64,000 bases of DNA from Hyphomicrobiales bacterium (lineage in GTDB: Bacteria; Pseudomonadota; Alphaproteobacteria; Rhizobiales; Beijerinckiaceae): the NCBI GenBank assembly GCA_027484655.1, contig JAIXSM010000027.1, positions 1 to 64,000 of the forward strand, given 5' to 3'. Position numbers and translations under genes: made by a program. Below the pieces are notes generated by a model, which worked only from the letters and a program-made list of their open reading frames with translations, was not told the origin of the DNA and ran no database searches. Of this stretch, positions 20,726 through 31,679 are shown one piece after another. Position 1 is the stretch's first letter. Each line of letters starts with the position of its first letter.

Positions 20726-22879
20726 CTATCCTCCCAGCAGCCTCTCCAGCAGGCCCCGCTCTCTTGCAGGTGGTGCGGACCGGGCGGATCCGACTTCGGC
20801 GGGGGGAAGCAGATCGGTCGCCGGCGCCCGTGATGCGGTGGCCGGCGCAGAAGCCCCCGGCAACGCAGGCCGGGCGACATGCGCCGGCTCCTGACGCGCT
20901 CGCGCGGCCTCTGGCTGGCGCGGTTCCCCCGGCAAGGGCGATGAGGGCGTTCCACGCAGGGCCTCACGCATGAATCTGGCCCAGATCTCAGCTGGCAGGG
21001 TTCCACCCGACAGCCGCCGGGTCGCCGAGGCGTCGTCGTTGCCCAGCCACACGCCGGCGACCACCTGGCTCGTGTAGCCGACAAACCAGCCATCCTTGTA
21101 ATCCTGGCTCGTGCCCGTTTTGCCTGCCGCCTGCCAGCCACGCAGCTCCGCCCGTCGGCCAGTGCCCGTGACCAGCGTCTCCTGCAGCATGGCGTTCATC
21201 ATGCCGACGTGAACGGGATCGACCACCTGCCCAAAGCTGCGTCCCCGCCGGACGTAGAGCGGTTTCCCTTTCGCCGTCTCGATCCGCAAGATGACATGCG
21301 GCTGAACGCGGATCCCCCCGTTCGCAAAGGGCGCATATGCGGTGACGAGCTCAAGCGGCGTCACCTCCGATGTGCCCAGCGCGATGGAGGCGTTCGCCTG
21401 GATTTCCGACTGCACGCCGAGGCGATGGGCAGTCGCGGCGACTGTTTTTGGGCCGGCCTCAAGCGTCAGCCGAACAGCCACCGTGTTGAGGGACTGGGCC
21501 AGCGCCTGGGTCAGCGTCACAGGGCCCTGAAACTCGCGCGACGAGTTCTCGGGCCGCCAGCCACGCACGTTCACGGGCCCGTCTTCGCGGATGTCCTGAG
21601 GCGTCAGGCCTCTTTCGAGCGCAGCAAGATAGACGAACGGCTTGAACGCCGAGCCCGGTTGCCGACGGGCAGACGAGGCGCGGTTGAACTGACTTTCTGA
21701 GTAGTTCCGCCCGCCTACGAGGGCGAGGATTTCTCCCGAGGGGGCCAGGGCGACGAACGCGCCCTGCGAAACGCCAAGCTTTGCGCCCTGTTTGTCCAAT
21801 TCCTCTGCCAGCGCACGCTCAGCCAGCGCCTGAAACCGTGGATTGATCGTGGTGCGCACCACGATGTCCTCGTCGATGGCGCCGATCGTTTCGTCGAGGG
21901 CGTCCATGACGAAATCAGCCACGTAGTTCACGGATCCCGCGCCGCCAGCCCGCGCCGATTCGGCGGGATTCGAAAGCGCAATCTTCGCCATCGCCTCGGT
22001 GATGAAGCCCTCGCGGGCCATGGCGGCGATGACAAGCGCCGCGCGCTCGGCCGCGCCCCGTGGATTGCGATTTGGCGCCAGCCGCGAGGGGGCCACCATG
22101 AGCCCTGCGAGGACAGCGCTTTCGGCAAGACTAACCTGTCGGGCGCTGCGCCCGAAATAGCGCTGCGCGGCCGCCTCGACGCCATATGCTCCGGCCCCGA
22201 AATAGACGCGGTTCATGTACAGTTCGAGGATCTGATCCTTCGAGTAGCGCTGCTCAAGCCAGATCGCGAGGATCAGCTCCTGGACCTTTCGCGAGAGGGT
22301 GCGCTCCTGGGTGAGGAACAGGTTTTTCGCCAGTTGCTGCGTGATCGTGGAGCCGCCCTGCATGGAGGCGCCGCTCCCGGTCACGTTGCGCACGAAGGCG
22401 CGGCCGACGCCGAGCACGTCTACGCCCCAGTGCTGATAAAATCGCCGATCCTCAATGGCGACGAAGGCCTTGGGGAGATATGGCGGAAAATCGTGGATGC
22501 TAAGCGCTGGACCGCCTGTGTCTCCGCGGTTAGCCAGCAGCGCGCCATCATCGCCCAAAATCGCGATGTTTGGGGGCCTCTTGGGAACAGACAACTGATC
22601 GATCGGGGGGAGTTGGGCGGCGTGCCAGGCAAGGACGCCAACAACGCCGATCACGGCCCAAAGGGCGGCCACACATGTCCAGTAAACGAGGAATCCGGCG
22701 ACGGAGCGCCGGCGTCGCGGCTCGGGCTCGTCATCTCGCGGCCGCCGGCTTCTGAAGATCCGTCCCAACAGGGATTGCGGCGCGCGCTTGGTGCGGCCCC
22801 CGCGCTTGCCGTTGGATCCTCTCCCGCCGATCCGATCGCCGGGATCGGCCCGCAGCTCTTGAGAAGACCGCCGCGCCAT
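20726..22879 (-). CDS. Class A penicillin-binding protein (transglycosylase/transpeptidase)
   Basis: Bifunctional peptidoglycan synthase, 717 residues. After a basic cytoplasmic N-terminus and one membrane helix comes the GT51 transglycosylase domain (EDRRFYQHWGVD with catalytic Glu, GGSTITQQLAKNL, RKVQELILAIWLEQRYSKDQ cut at motif ends) and the transpeptidase domain with SAFK (catalytic Ser), SLN and KTGTS motifs. The last 70 residues are Pro/Ala/Arg-rich and look disordered. ATG at 22879 has TTTGGAG upstream and is preferred to GTG 22924. Closest to PBP1A-like proteins of alphaproteobacteria. Confidence 0.95.
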   Translation of the reverse strand: MARRSSQELRADPGDRIGGRGSNGKRGGRTKRAPQSLLGRIFRSRRPRDDEPEPRRRRSVAGFLVYWTCVAALWAVIGVVGVLAWHAAQLPPIDQLSVPKRPPNIAILGDDGALLANRGDTGGPALSIHDFPPYLPKAFVAIEDRRFYQHWGVDVLGVGRAFVRNVTGSGASMQGGSTITQQLAKNLFLTQERTLSRKVQELILAIWLEQRYSKDQILELYMNRVYFGAGAYGVEAAAQRYFGRSARQVSLAESAVLAGLMVAPSRLAPNRNPRGAAERAALVIAAMAREGFITEAMAKIALSNPAESARAGGAGSVNYVADFVMDALDETIGAIDEDIVVRTTINPRFQALAERALAEELDKQGAKLGVSQGAFVALAPSGEILALVGGRNYSESQFNRASSARRQPGSAFKPFVYLAALERGLTPQDIREDGPVNVRGWRPENSSREFQGPVTLTQALAQSLNTVAVRLTLEAGPKTVAATAHRLGVQSEIQANASIALGTSEVTPLELVTAYAPFANGGIRVQPHVILRIETAKGKPLYVRRGRSFGQVVDPVHVGMMNAMLQETLVTGTGRRAELRGWQAAGKTGTSQDYKDGWFVGYTSQVVAGVWLGNDDASATRRLSGGTLPAEIWARFMREALRGTPSSPLPGEPRQPEAARARQEPAHVARPALPGASAPATASRAPATDLLPPAEVGSARSAPPARERGLLERLLGG

Positions 22880-23102
22880 TGGTTCTCCAAATGGCCTTGT
22901 CCACGGAAACACAGGCCGCCTCACTTTGTACAGGTTCGGAATTAATGGTCGGTTAGCACTTGCCGCAGCCGGTCAAGCAGGGGAAAATCTGGGGATTGTT
23001 TTCCCCCCACGGGTTGCGCGGGCGCTTCATGCAAGCGACTGTTCGCCTCTTTTTCCGCCGCGATCCGACCCGCGGACGGGTTGAAGGAATTGGATCGAAT
23101 CG

Positions 23103-24221
23103 ATGAAAGTCACTCTCGAACGGGCTTCGCTCCTGAAGTCGCTGGGCCACGTCCACAGGGTCGTCGAGCGGCGGAATACGATTCCGATTCTGTCGAACGT
23201 CCTGTTGCAGGCGAACGGCGGCGCCCTCGTGCTCAAGGCTACGGATCTTGACCTTGAGATCACGGAGAGCGTTGCGGCCGACGTTGGGCAGGCCGGCGCG
23301 ACCACTCTTCCCGCGCATACCCTCTACGACATCGTACGCAAGCTTCCCGACGGCGCGCAGGTCTCGCTGGAAGGGGCGGCGGACGCAGGTCAGCTGCTTC
23401 TGCGCTCCGGCCGCTCACGATTCACGCTGCAATCGCTCCCGGAAACCGACTTCCCCGACATGGCGACGGGCGACCTGTCCCATCAGTTCACGCTGGCCGC
23501 CGGGGATCTCAAGAAGCTGATCGACAAGACGCAATTCGCCATCTCGACGGAGGAGACCCGCTACTACCTCAACGGCATCTTCATGCACACCGTTGACGTG
23601 GACGGGCAAACGATGTTGCGCGCCGTAGCCACGGACGGACATCGTCTCGCCCGGGTCGAAATCCCGGCTCCCGCCGGTGCGGGCGGCATGCCGGGCGTCA
23701 TCATCCCACGCAAGGCGGTGGCCGAAATCCAGAAGCTGATTGAGGATCTGACGGCGGACGTGGTGATCGAGATGTCGACCACGAAGGCGCGGTTCACGTT
23801 CGGCGCTGTGGTGCTGACATCCAAGCTGATCGACGGCACCTTCCCCGACTACAGTCGCGTTATCCCCAGCGGCAACGACAAGCGTCTTGTGGTGGAGCGC
23901 GAGGTTTTCGCCAAGGCGGTGGACCGCGTCTCGACAATCTCTTCGGAACGCGGTCGCGCCGTGAAGCTGGCGCTCGGTGACGGCAAGCTCACGCTCTCCG
24001 TGACCAATCCGGATTCGGGCTCGGCGCTCGAGGAGCTGGAGGTCGACTACGACTCGACCGCTCTCGATATCGGCTTCAACGCCAAGTACCTGCTGGACAT
24101 CACGGCCCAGCTCGACAGTGATACGGCGCTCTTCAGGCTGGCGGACCCCGGCTCGCCCACCCTGATTCAGGATCGGGAAGGATCGGCGGCGCTCTACGTG
24201 CTCATGCCCATGCGTGTGTGA
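23103..24221 (+). CDS. dnaN: DNA polymerase III sliding clamp (beta subunit)
   Basis: Ring-shaped processivity clamp, 372 residues, the family length. It starts MKVTLERASLLKSLGHVHRVVERRNTIPI, has the three repeated clamp domains, and ends with the conserved SAALYVLMPMRV. It is separated from the divergent PBP gene by 223 bp. dnaA is not next to it but 26 kb downstream. Confidence 0.97.
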   Translation: MKVTLERASLLKSLGHVHRVVERRNTIPILSNVLLQANGGALVLKATDLDLEITESVAADVGQAGATTLPAHTLYDIVRKLPDGAQVSLEGAADAGQLLLRSGRSRFTLQSLPETDFPDMATGDLSHQFTLAAGDLKKLIDKTQFAISTEETRYYLNGIFMHTVDVDGQTMLRAVATDGHRLARVEIPAPAGAGGMPGVIIPRKAVAEIQKLIEDLTADVVIEMSTTKARFTFGAVVLTSKLIDGTFPDYSRVIPSGNDKRLVVEREVFAKAVDRVSTISSERGRAVKLALGDGKLTLSVTNPDSGSALEELEVDYDSTALDIGFNAKYLLDITAQLDSDTALFRLADPGSPTLIQDREGSAALYVLMPMRV

Positions 24222-24266
24222 TGCAGCGGTCCAGCCGACGCATGGAGCTTGAGCGATCAATCCATG

Positions 24267-25193
24267 TCATTGCGGATCGAAGCCGCCATCCCGGGTGAGC
24301 CTGATCTCGCCACGCATGGGCGCGAGCGCCCAGCGGGCGGTTTGCTCGATGCCGCCGAAAGCAAAAAGGTGCGGCCGCACGTTGGCGAGGCCCTGCGCGC
24401 TCAGCTCTCGCGCCAGGGTTCTGATGATCGGATCGGGCGCGACCGGCTTGAAAGCCTGCTTGATCAATCCGCTGCGGGAGGCCAAGGCCTCCGCCGACGC
24501 CTTGACTCCGCAGCGGCGCGCATAGTTCAGCCAAGAGAGAAGACTTGTGGGGCCAGCGAGACCGACACGCACAGGCGCGTGAACGCCGCGCGCGCGCAGC
24601 CATTCTAGCCAGCGCAGGATGGGGCCGCTATCGAAACAGAACTGGGTGACGATCTCGCCTTCGACGCCGCGTTGCTGGAGTGCGGCGAGCTTTGTGAGCA
24701 GGTTTGCTTCAAGCTCCTCCTCCCGCATGTGCGGATGCCCGTCAGGAAAGCCGGCGAGACCGACCCGTCGCACCCCATGCTTTTCGAGCAGGCCGCTTTC
24801 GATCAGGCTCAAGACATCGGCCACCTCGCCCTTGGGACGCGCAATGTCGCCGCCCACGAGCATCAATTCGCCTGCGGCTGATCCTGCTGCAAGGACGCGC
24901 AGGTGATTGTCGACCTGATCGAAGCTAATGAAATGCCGCGCAGAGAGGTGGGGGACCGGCGTGAGGCCTCGCGCCCGCGCAAGGGCCGCGGCCCTTTCCA
25001 GTTCGTCCAGCGCCCGCCCCGGCGCCGCGGTGAGATAAAGGCGCGCGCCGGCCGGAAGCAGGCCAGCGAGTTTGTCGATTTCGTCAGCGGTTGGTCGCGT
25101 GGCCTCAAGCGAGACGTCACGCATCCACTGCATGATCGCCGCTTTCTCAGCCTGACCTGCGTCCGGACTGGATGGTCCCGGGGTTGTCGCCAT
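24267..25193 (-). CDS. Methylenetetrahydrofolate reductase (MetF)-like protein
   Basis: A 308-residue TIM-barrel protein of the MTHFR superfamily, which reduces methylene-THF to methyl-THF with FAD. Evidence is the barrel pattern with PHLSARH (family PHLT), LMLVGGDIARPKGEV (family RGD region, here GGD) and IVTQFCFDSGPILRWLEWLR (family ITQxFFD). The N-terminus is divergent from E. coli MetF, and the catalytic N-terminal Glu could be SLEAT. This is the short MetF-like type, so the substrate may not be standard. It lies 6 bp downstream of the HTH-methyltransferase gene in one operon and is convergent with dnaN. Confidence 0.8.
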   Translation of the reverse strand: MATTPGPSSPDAGQAEKAAIMQWMRDVSLEATRPTADEIDKLAGLLPAGARLYLTAAPGRALDELERAAALARARGLTPVPHLSARHFISFDQVDNHLRVLAAGSAAGELMLVGGDIARPKGEVADVLSLIESGLLEKHGVRRVGLAGFPDGHPHMREEELEANLLTKLAALQQRGVEGEIVTQFCFDSGPILRWLEWLRARGVHAPVRVGLAGPTSLLSWLNYARRCGVKASAEALASRSGLIKQAFKPVAPDPIIRTLARELSAQGLANVRPHLFAFGGIEQTARWALAPMRGEIRLTRDGGFDPQ

Positions 25194-25199
25194 GGGCCG

Positions 25200-26594
25200 T
25201 CAATCCCGTCGCCGGGAGATCACAAAGGATTCGTCCAGGAACCACAAACCGCCGTTCGCTTGCAGCACCTCCTGCGTGGCCTCCAGATACCGGTCGTTGC
25301 TGACGACAGGGCCCAGTCGGTCGTCCTCGACCTGTGCGACATAGATCGCTGCGTTCCAGGCAGCGAACAACGTCGAAGTGCCGATGGAGCTGGCGACTTC
25401 ACTGGGCAACGTATGCATGTTGTACCGAAACAGGGATTTCGCATCGGAGTTCGCATTGAAGTTGAAGTCGCGCGCCGCCGAGCCCAGTTCATGCTTCACT
25501 TGCTTGAGAAGGTCGTGGCGATTGTTCGTCACGAAGGGATTGTCGTCCGGCCACAACTTACGAATGACCTCCATGCCGGGATCGTGGCCGTAGGAATGTA
25601 TGCCGATCATCCGGCCGCCGGGCCCAAGCGACCGAGCCAGCGGCGCAAGAATGCGGTTCGCCTTGAACTCGACGCTCGCGCGGGCGCGGTAGGGCTGAGA
25701 GGCGATGACAAGATCGTAGTTGGCCGGCGTCTGCCCCTGCCGCGGAATGATTGGATCGAGCAGGAACTTGTGATCCTCACGATAAAGGACCAGAACCGCC
25801 GGGCGTTCATAAACCGAATGGCCGGAGGAGCTGACCCGGGCGTTCCAGTTCTGGGACAGGAACGGCTCAAGAGCGCTGATCTGCCGTTCGAATGAATGTC
25901 CGGTATTTCCCTGCAACCGCACCTCGTGCCACATCATGCTCGAGGCGGCGCTGATCGATTTGACCGTGAGCCACGGCGCGCTCGCGTATTGCAGATTGGT
26001 GAGGACGAGACACGTCGCAGGGTGCTCCACGAAACGATCGACCATCTTCTGGAGGGCGAGACGCACATCCTCCAGGCTGATCTCTTTGCCGACGACGTAG
26101 AAAGGCATTGTGGGATGTCTATCGTGCATCGCGCGCATAACCCGCGCGAGCACGCTGCCGTCGCCAACGCCGGCGTCAAACAGGCGAAAGGCCGGTGGGC
26201 GCGGATGGGTGTTGCCAACCTCCATCGCAACCCGGTTCGCGACCTCCCACTTTTCGCTGCAGGTGTTCACAAACAGCAGATACTTCTGACGGTTGTCGTA
26301 GAATCGAAAGGCCGCCTCGGCGCCTAGCGAAGGTGATGAATGCGGCGGGGGAACGAACGGAGGGGACGGCTTCGACGCAACCGCCGGGCCCGGAAACCGG
26401 CCCTTCGCCTGCTGGGGATAATCGGCCATGAAGGAGCGGATGCGCTCAAGGGTGTCTGTGGTTATGCGCCCACCGTTCCGCAAACGGGAGACGAGTTTCC
26501 CGTCGTTGATAGCGGCCCTGCCGAACGTGGATTCCGCCAGACCCGCATCACGGCAGAATGCGCTGATCTCGCTCAGTAACTGCTCCGCGCTCAT
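25200..26594 (-). CDS. HTH-domain plus SAM-dependent methyltransferase-like protein
   Basis: A 464-residue protein from ATG 26594 (GGAG 4 bp upstream). Residues 1-60 (FCRDAGLAESTFGRAAINDG onward) resemble a helix-turn-helix seen in small alphaproteobacterial DNA-binding proteins. A Pro/Ser linker (about 62-90) leads to a class I methyltransferase-like fold: FRLFDAGVGDGSVLARVMRA matches SAM motif I (D-x-G-x-G-x-G), and further Rossmann strands include CLVLTNLQYA and YDLVIASQPYR. The C-terminal part is unassigned. It is the upstream gene of the MetF-like operon. I know of no defined function for this family; the substrate could be a small molecule, RNA or protein. Confidence 0.7.
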   Translation of the reverse strand: MSAEQLLSEISAFCRDAGLAESTFGRAAINDGKLVSRLRNGGRITTDTLERIRSFMADYPQQAKGRFPGPAVASKPSPPFVPPPHSSPSLGAEAAFRFYDNRQKYLLFVNTCSEKWEVANRVAMEVGNTHPRPPAFRLFDAGVGDGSVLARVMRAMHDRHPTMPFYVVGKEISLEDVRLALQKMVDRFVEHPATCLVLTNLQYASAPWLTVKSISAASSMMWHEVRLQGNTGHSFERQISALEPFLSQNWNARVSSSGHSVYERPAVLVLYREDHKFLLDPIIPRQGQTPANYDLVIASQPYRARASVEFKANRILAPLARSLGPGGRMIGIHSYGHDPGMEVIRKLWPDDNPFVTNNRHDLLKQVKHELGSAARDFNFNANSDAKSLFRYNMHTLPSEVASSIGTSTLFAAWNAAIYVAQVEDDRLGPVVSNDRYLEATQEVLQANGGLWFLDESFVISRRRD

Positions 26595-26669
26595 AGCGCT
26601 CCACTCCCCGGTGCGCGCTGCGGCGCATCGCTGTTTTTGTACGCCCGCATCGGCAATTCGCTCAACCAC

Positions 26670-26731
26670 AAAAGTCGCCCACTCAGGGAGTGGGATGAAT
26701 ATGGGATTCATCCCACTCGGATGGGACTTTT
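26670..26731. repeat. Nested inverted repeats between the methyltransferase gene and recF
   Basis: A perfect 13-bp inverted repeat GAGTGGGATGAAT / ATTCATCCCACTC (26688-26700 and 26706-26718) with a 5-bp spacer. A second CCCACTC copy at 26678-26684 can pair with the left arm instead (CCCACTC-agg-GAGTGGG). An outer pair AAAAGTC / GACTTTT frames it at 26670-26676 and 26725-26731. It lies 30 bp before the recF start and upstream of the divergent operon. Confidence 0.85.
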
Positions 26732-26761
26732 CCGGCGCGCTCTGGCGTGCAAAGGAGGGCC

Positions 26762-27916
26762 ATGACGCTGGCGCACGCGCACATCACCAGGCCGCTCTAC
26801 GCCGTCCGCCGGTTGATGCTTTCGGACTTCCGGTCCTATCCGCGACTGGACCTTGCCCTTGACGGGGCGGCATTGGTCGCGCTCGTCGGCGACAACGGGG
26901 CCGGCAAGACCAACATTCTGGAGGCGCTGTCTCTCCTCACGCCCGGTCGCGGACTGCGGCGAGCCGATCTGGCGGATATCGCCCGTGAGGGGGGTGCGGG
27001 CGGCTTCGCAATCTCGGCGGAAGTCCACGGCGCCCATGGAGGCGTGCAGCTGGGGACTGGACTCGAGCCGGGCGACAACGCTCGCAAGTACCGCATGAAC
27101 CGGGCGCCAACAGCCTCGGTCAGGACGTTTGCCGAGCACGTTCGTGTGACTTGGCTTACGCCCGCGATGGATGGGCTGTTCACAGGCGCCCCCGGTGATC
27201 GCAGGCGCTTTGTCGATCGCCTCGTCCTCGCCCTCGATCCCGAGCACGGCGGCCGGGTGAACGCGCTGGATCGCGCGCTACGAAGCCGCAATCGCCTGCT
27301 GGAGGATCGCAGAAGCGATGAAGCGTGGCTCACCGCCACCGAACGCGAGGTCGCCGAGCTGGGGGTGGCGGTCACGCTCGCGCGCCGGGAAACAATCGAG
27401 CGCCTGCAGGCCAGTATCCTGGCGACACGGGACGTCTCCTCCGCCTTTCCGTGGGCTCAGTTCTCCATGAGCGGCGAACTGGACGCCCTTACGCTCGGCC
27501 GTCCTTCCCTTGAGGCCGAGGAGCTCTATCGTGAGGCCCTGCGGCGCAACAGGCGGCAGGACGCTGCCGCCGGCCGCACGCTTATGGGCGCACAGGCGAG
27601 CGACCTTGTGGTGCATCATGGCCCCAAGCAAGCGCCGGCCGCGCAGTGCTCAACCGGCGAACAGAAAGCGCTGCTCCTTGGGCTGGCGCTGGCGCACGCC
27701 CGTCTCATTCACGACATGAGCGCAATCGCTCCGATCGTGTTGCTGGACGAGGTCGCGGCCCACCTCGACCCGAGGCGCAGGGGCGCTCTTTTCCACGAAC
27801 TGGAGGCCTTGGGCGGACAGGTGTGGATGACCGGGGCCGATCCGGCGGCCTTCGCCGGGCTTGAAGGGCGCGCAGAGATTCTCAGCGTCGCTCCCGGATC
27901 AATCACAAAGCTCTGA
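26762..27916 (+). CDS. recF: DNA replication and repair protein RecF
   Basis: SMC-like ATPase that directs RecA loading at gaps. The 384-residue protein has Walker A GDNGAGKTNILEAL, the RecF-specific RLMLSDFRSYPRLDL N-terminus, signature STGEQKALLLGLALAHA and Walker B PIVLLDEVAAHLD. ATG at 26762 has a strong SD AAAGGAGG. A palindromic block lies just upstream. gyrB follows after 187 bp. Confidence 0.96.
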   Translation: MTLAHAHITRPLYAVRRLMLSDFRSYPRLDLALDGAALVALVGDNGAGKTNILEALSLLTPGRGLRRADLADIAREGGAGGFAISAEVHGAHGGVQLGTGLEPGDNARKYRMNRAPTASVRTFAEHVRVTWLTPAMDGLFTGAPGDRRRFVDRLVLALDPEHGGRVNALDRALRSRNRLLEDRRSDEAWLTATEREVAELGVAVTLARRETIERLQASILATRDVSSAFPWAQFSMSGELDALTLGRPSLEAEELYREALRRNRRQDAAAGRTLMGAQASDLVVHHGPKQAPAAQCSTGEQKALLLGLALAHARLIHDMSAIAPIVLLDEVAAHLDPRRRGALFHELEALGGQVWMTGADPAAFAGLEGRAEILSVAPGSITKL

Positions 27917-28088
27917 AAAGACTTTGGCGAGGCTTTTTTCACCTCGCTGCGGACACATATCTGCTGTATGCGAACAGGAGCGACGGAGATGCGCTTCGAT
28001 CGCTCCGATTTAGCTGCGTCGATCGCGTGTTCGCGTTAGATTCCGGATTGTGATTCGGAACTGTCCGAAGCTGCCGTCAACTCGATGA

Positions 28089-30560
<2,472 letters not shown>

Positions 30561-30563
30561 CGT

Positions 30564-31679
30564 TCAGACCCGTTCAAGAAGCAGGGCGCTGCCGAGCCCG
30601 CCCATGGCAGCAATCGCCGCGAGACCGGCCGCGCCCGACGCCTCGCGCGCCAGTTCGTGGAACAGGCGCACGGCCAGGATCGCGCCCGACGCGCCGATCG
30701 GGTGGCCGCGCGACAGTGCGCCGCCGCCACGGTTCACGATGTCTGCGTCGAGGGAGAGATCAGCAATCGCCCCCATGGCCTGACAGGCGAAGGCTTCCAT
30801 GATCTCCGCAACAGCCAGCGTCCTGCCCGTGAGAGGAAGCGCTGCGGCCGCCGCCTGGGCGCCGATCATCGGCATCTCGGGCGCACAGCCCATGCGCGAC
30901 GCGCCGGCGATACGACAGGCGTGCACAGGGGCAAGTTTCGCTGCCGCCCGTTCCGACGCCACCAGCACGAAAGCGGCTGCATCCGCCTCCACAGCCGCGG
31001 TAGCCATAGTGACAGCGTGGTCCTTCGCCCCGGCGAGCGCGGGCAAGCGGGCACAGGCCGCAGGCGTGAGCACGCGCATGAACGAGTCGCAATTGATGCC
31101 CGCAAGCGGCGCGAGCTCGCCGCCCTGATCCGCGCATCGTGCCTTCCTGTGGCTCTCGCATGCGAACGCCTCCTGCGCCGCGCGCGCATAGCGGCGCGCA
31201 TCAGCGAAAGCGGCGGCCGCAGCGAAGGGATCGGGATCACGCTCCGCCCACGGCGCGAAAGGCGGACGCTGGTATTCGATTGGTTGCCCGCGCAGTTCGA
31301 GCGGGCGGCGAAACCGAAGCGGCGACCGGCTGAAACTCTCCGCCCCGCCGGCGATCACGAGTTCGGCGCGCCCCGTCTCCACCAGGGTCGCGGCGAGCAG
31401 GATCGCGTCAAGCCCGGCGCAGCATTGGGTGTCGATGGTGAGCGCGGGCCGGCTCTCGGGAAGGCCGGCGGCGAGCGCGATGACGCGCGCGGGATTGCCG
31501 CCTCCGTAAAGCGCGTTGCCAACAATCGCCTCGTCAATTTCGCTGGGCGGACAACCAGCTGCCTGAAGGAGCGCGGTTATGGCGACTGCCCCCAGTTCGC
31601 TCATCTCCAGCGCGCGGAATGCCCCGTTGCGTGGGCATACGGGGGTTCTTTTCGCCGCGACAATGAAGGCGTGGCTCAT
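30564..31679 (-). CDS. Thiolase-family protein (YhfS-like), atypical active site
   Basis: A 371-residue thiolase-superfamily protein. The nucleophilic Cys is present in DTQCCAGLDAI, and the active-site His in GGGALSRGHPIGASGA. Two residues of biosynthetic/degradative thiolases are changed: the NEAF motif reads EIMEAFACQ (Asn to Met), and the C-terminal CxGGG motif reads AIAAMGG (Cys to Ala). Claisen condensation of acyl-CoA is therefore doubtful. ATG 31679 overlaps the ligase stop by 4 bp (ATGA), so translation is coupled; it is the last gene of the bioMNY operon. The order BioY-ligase-thiolase equals B. subtilis yhfU-yhfT-yhfS. Confidence 0.82.
   Translation of the reverse strand: MSHAFIVAAKRTPVCPRNGAFRALEMSELGAVAITALLQAAGCPPSEIDEAIVGNALYGGGNPARVIALAAGLPESRPALTIDTQCCAGLDAILLAATLVETGRAELVIAGGAESFSRSPLRFRRPLELRGQPIEYQRPPFAPWAERDPDPFAAAAAFADARRYARAAQEAFACESHRKARCADQGGELAPLAGINCDSFMRVLTPAACARLPALAGAKDHAVTMATAAVEADAAAFVLVASERAAAKLAPVHACRIAGASRMGCAPEMPMIGAQAAAAALPLTGRTLAVAEIMEAFACQAMGAIADLSLDADIVNRGGGALSRGHPIGASGAILAVRLFHELAREASGAAGLAAIAAMGGLGSALLLERV

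Noticed and set aside
22880-23102. Possible oriC upstream of dnaN
   Set aside because: No DnaA-box cluster or AT-rich unwinding element by eye; a GC-skew plot would be needed.
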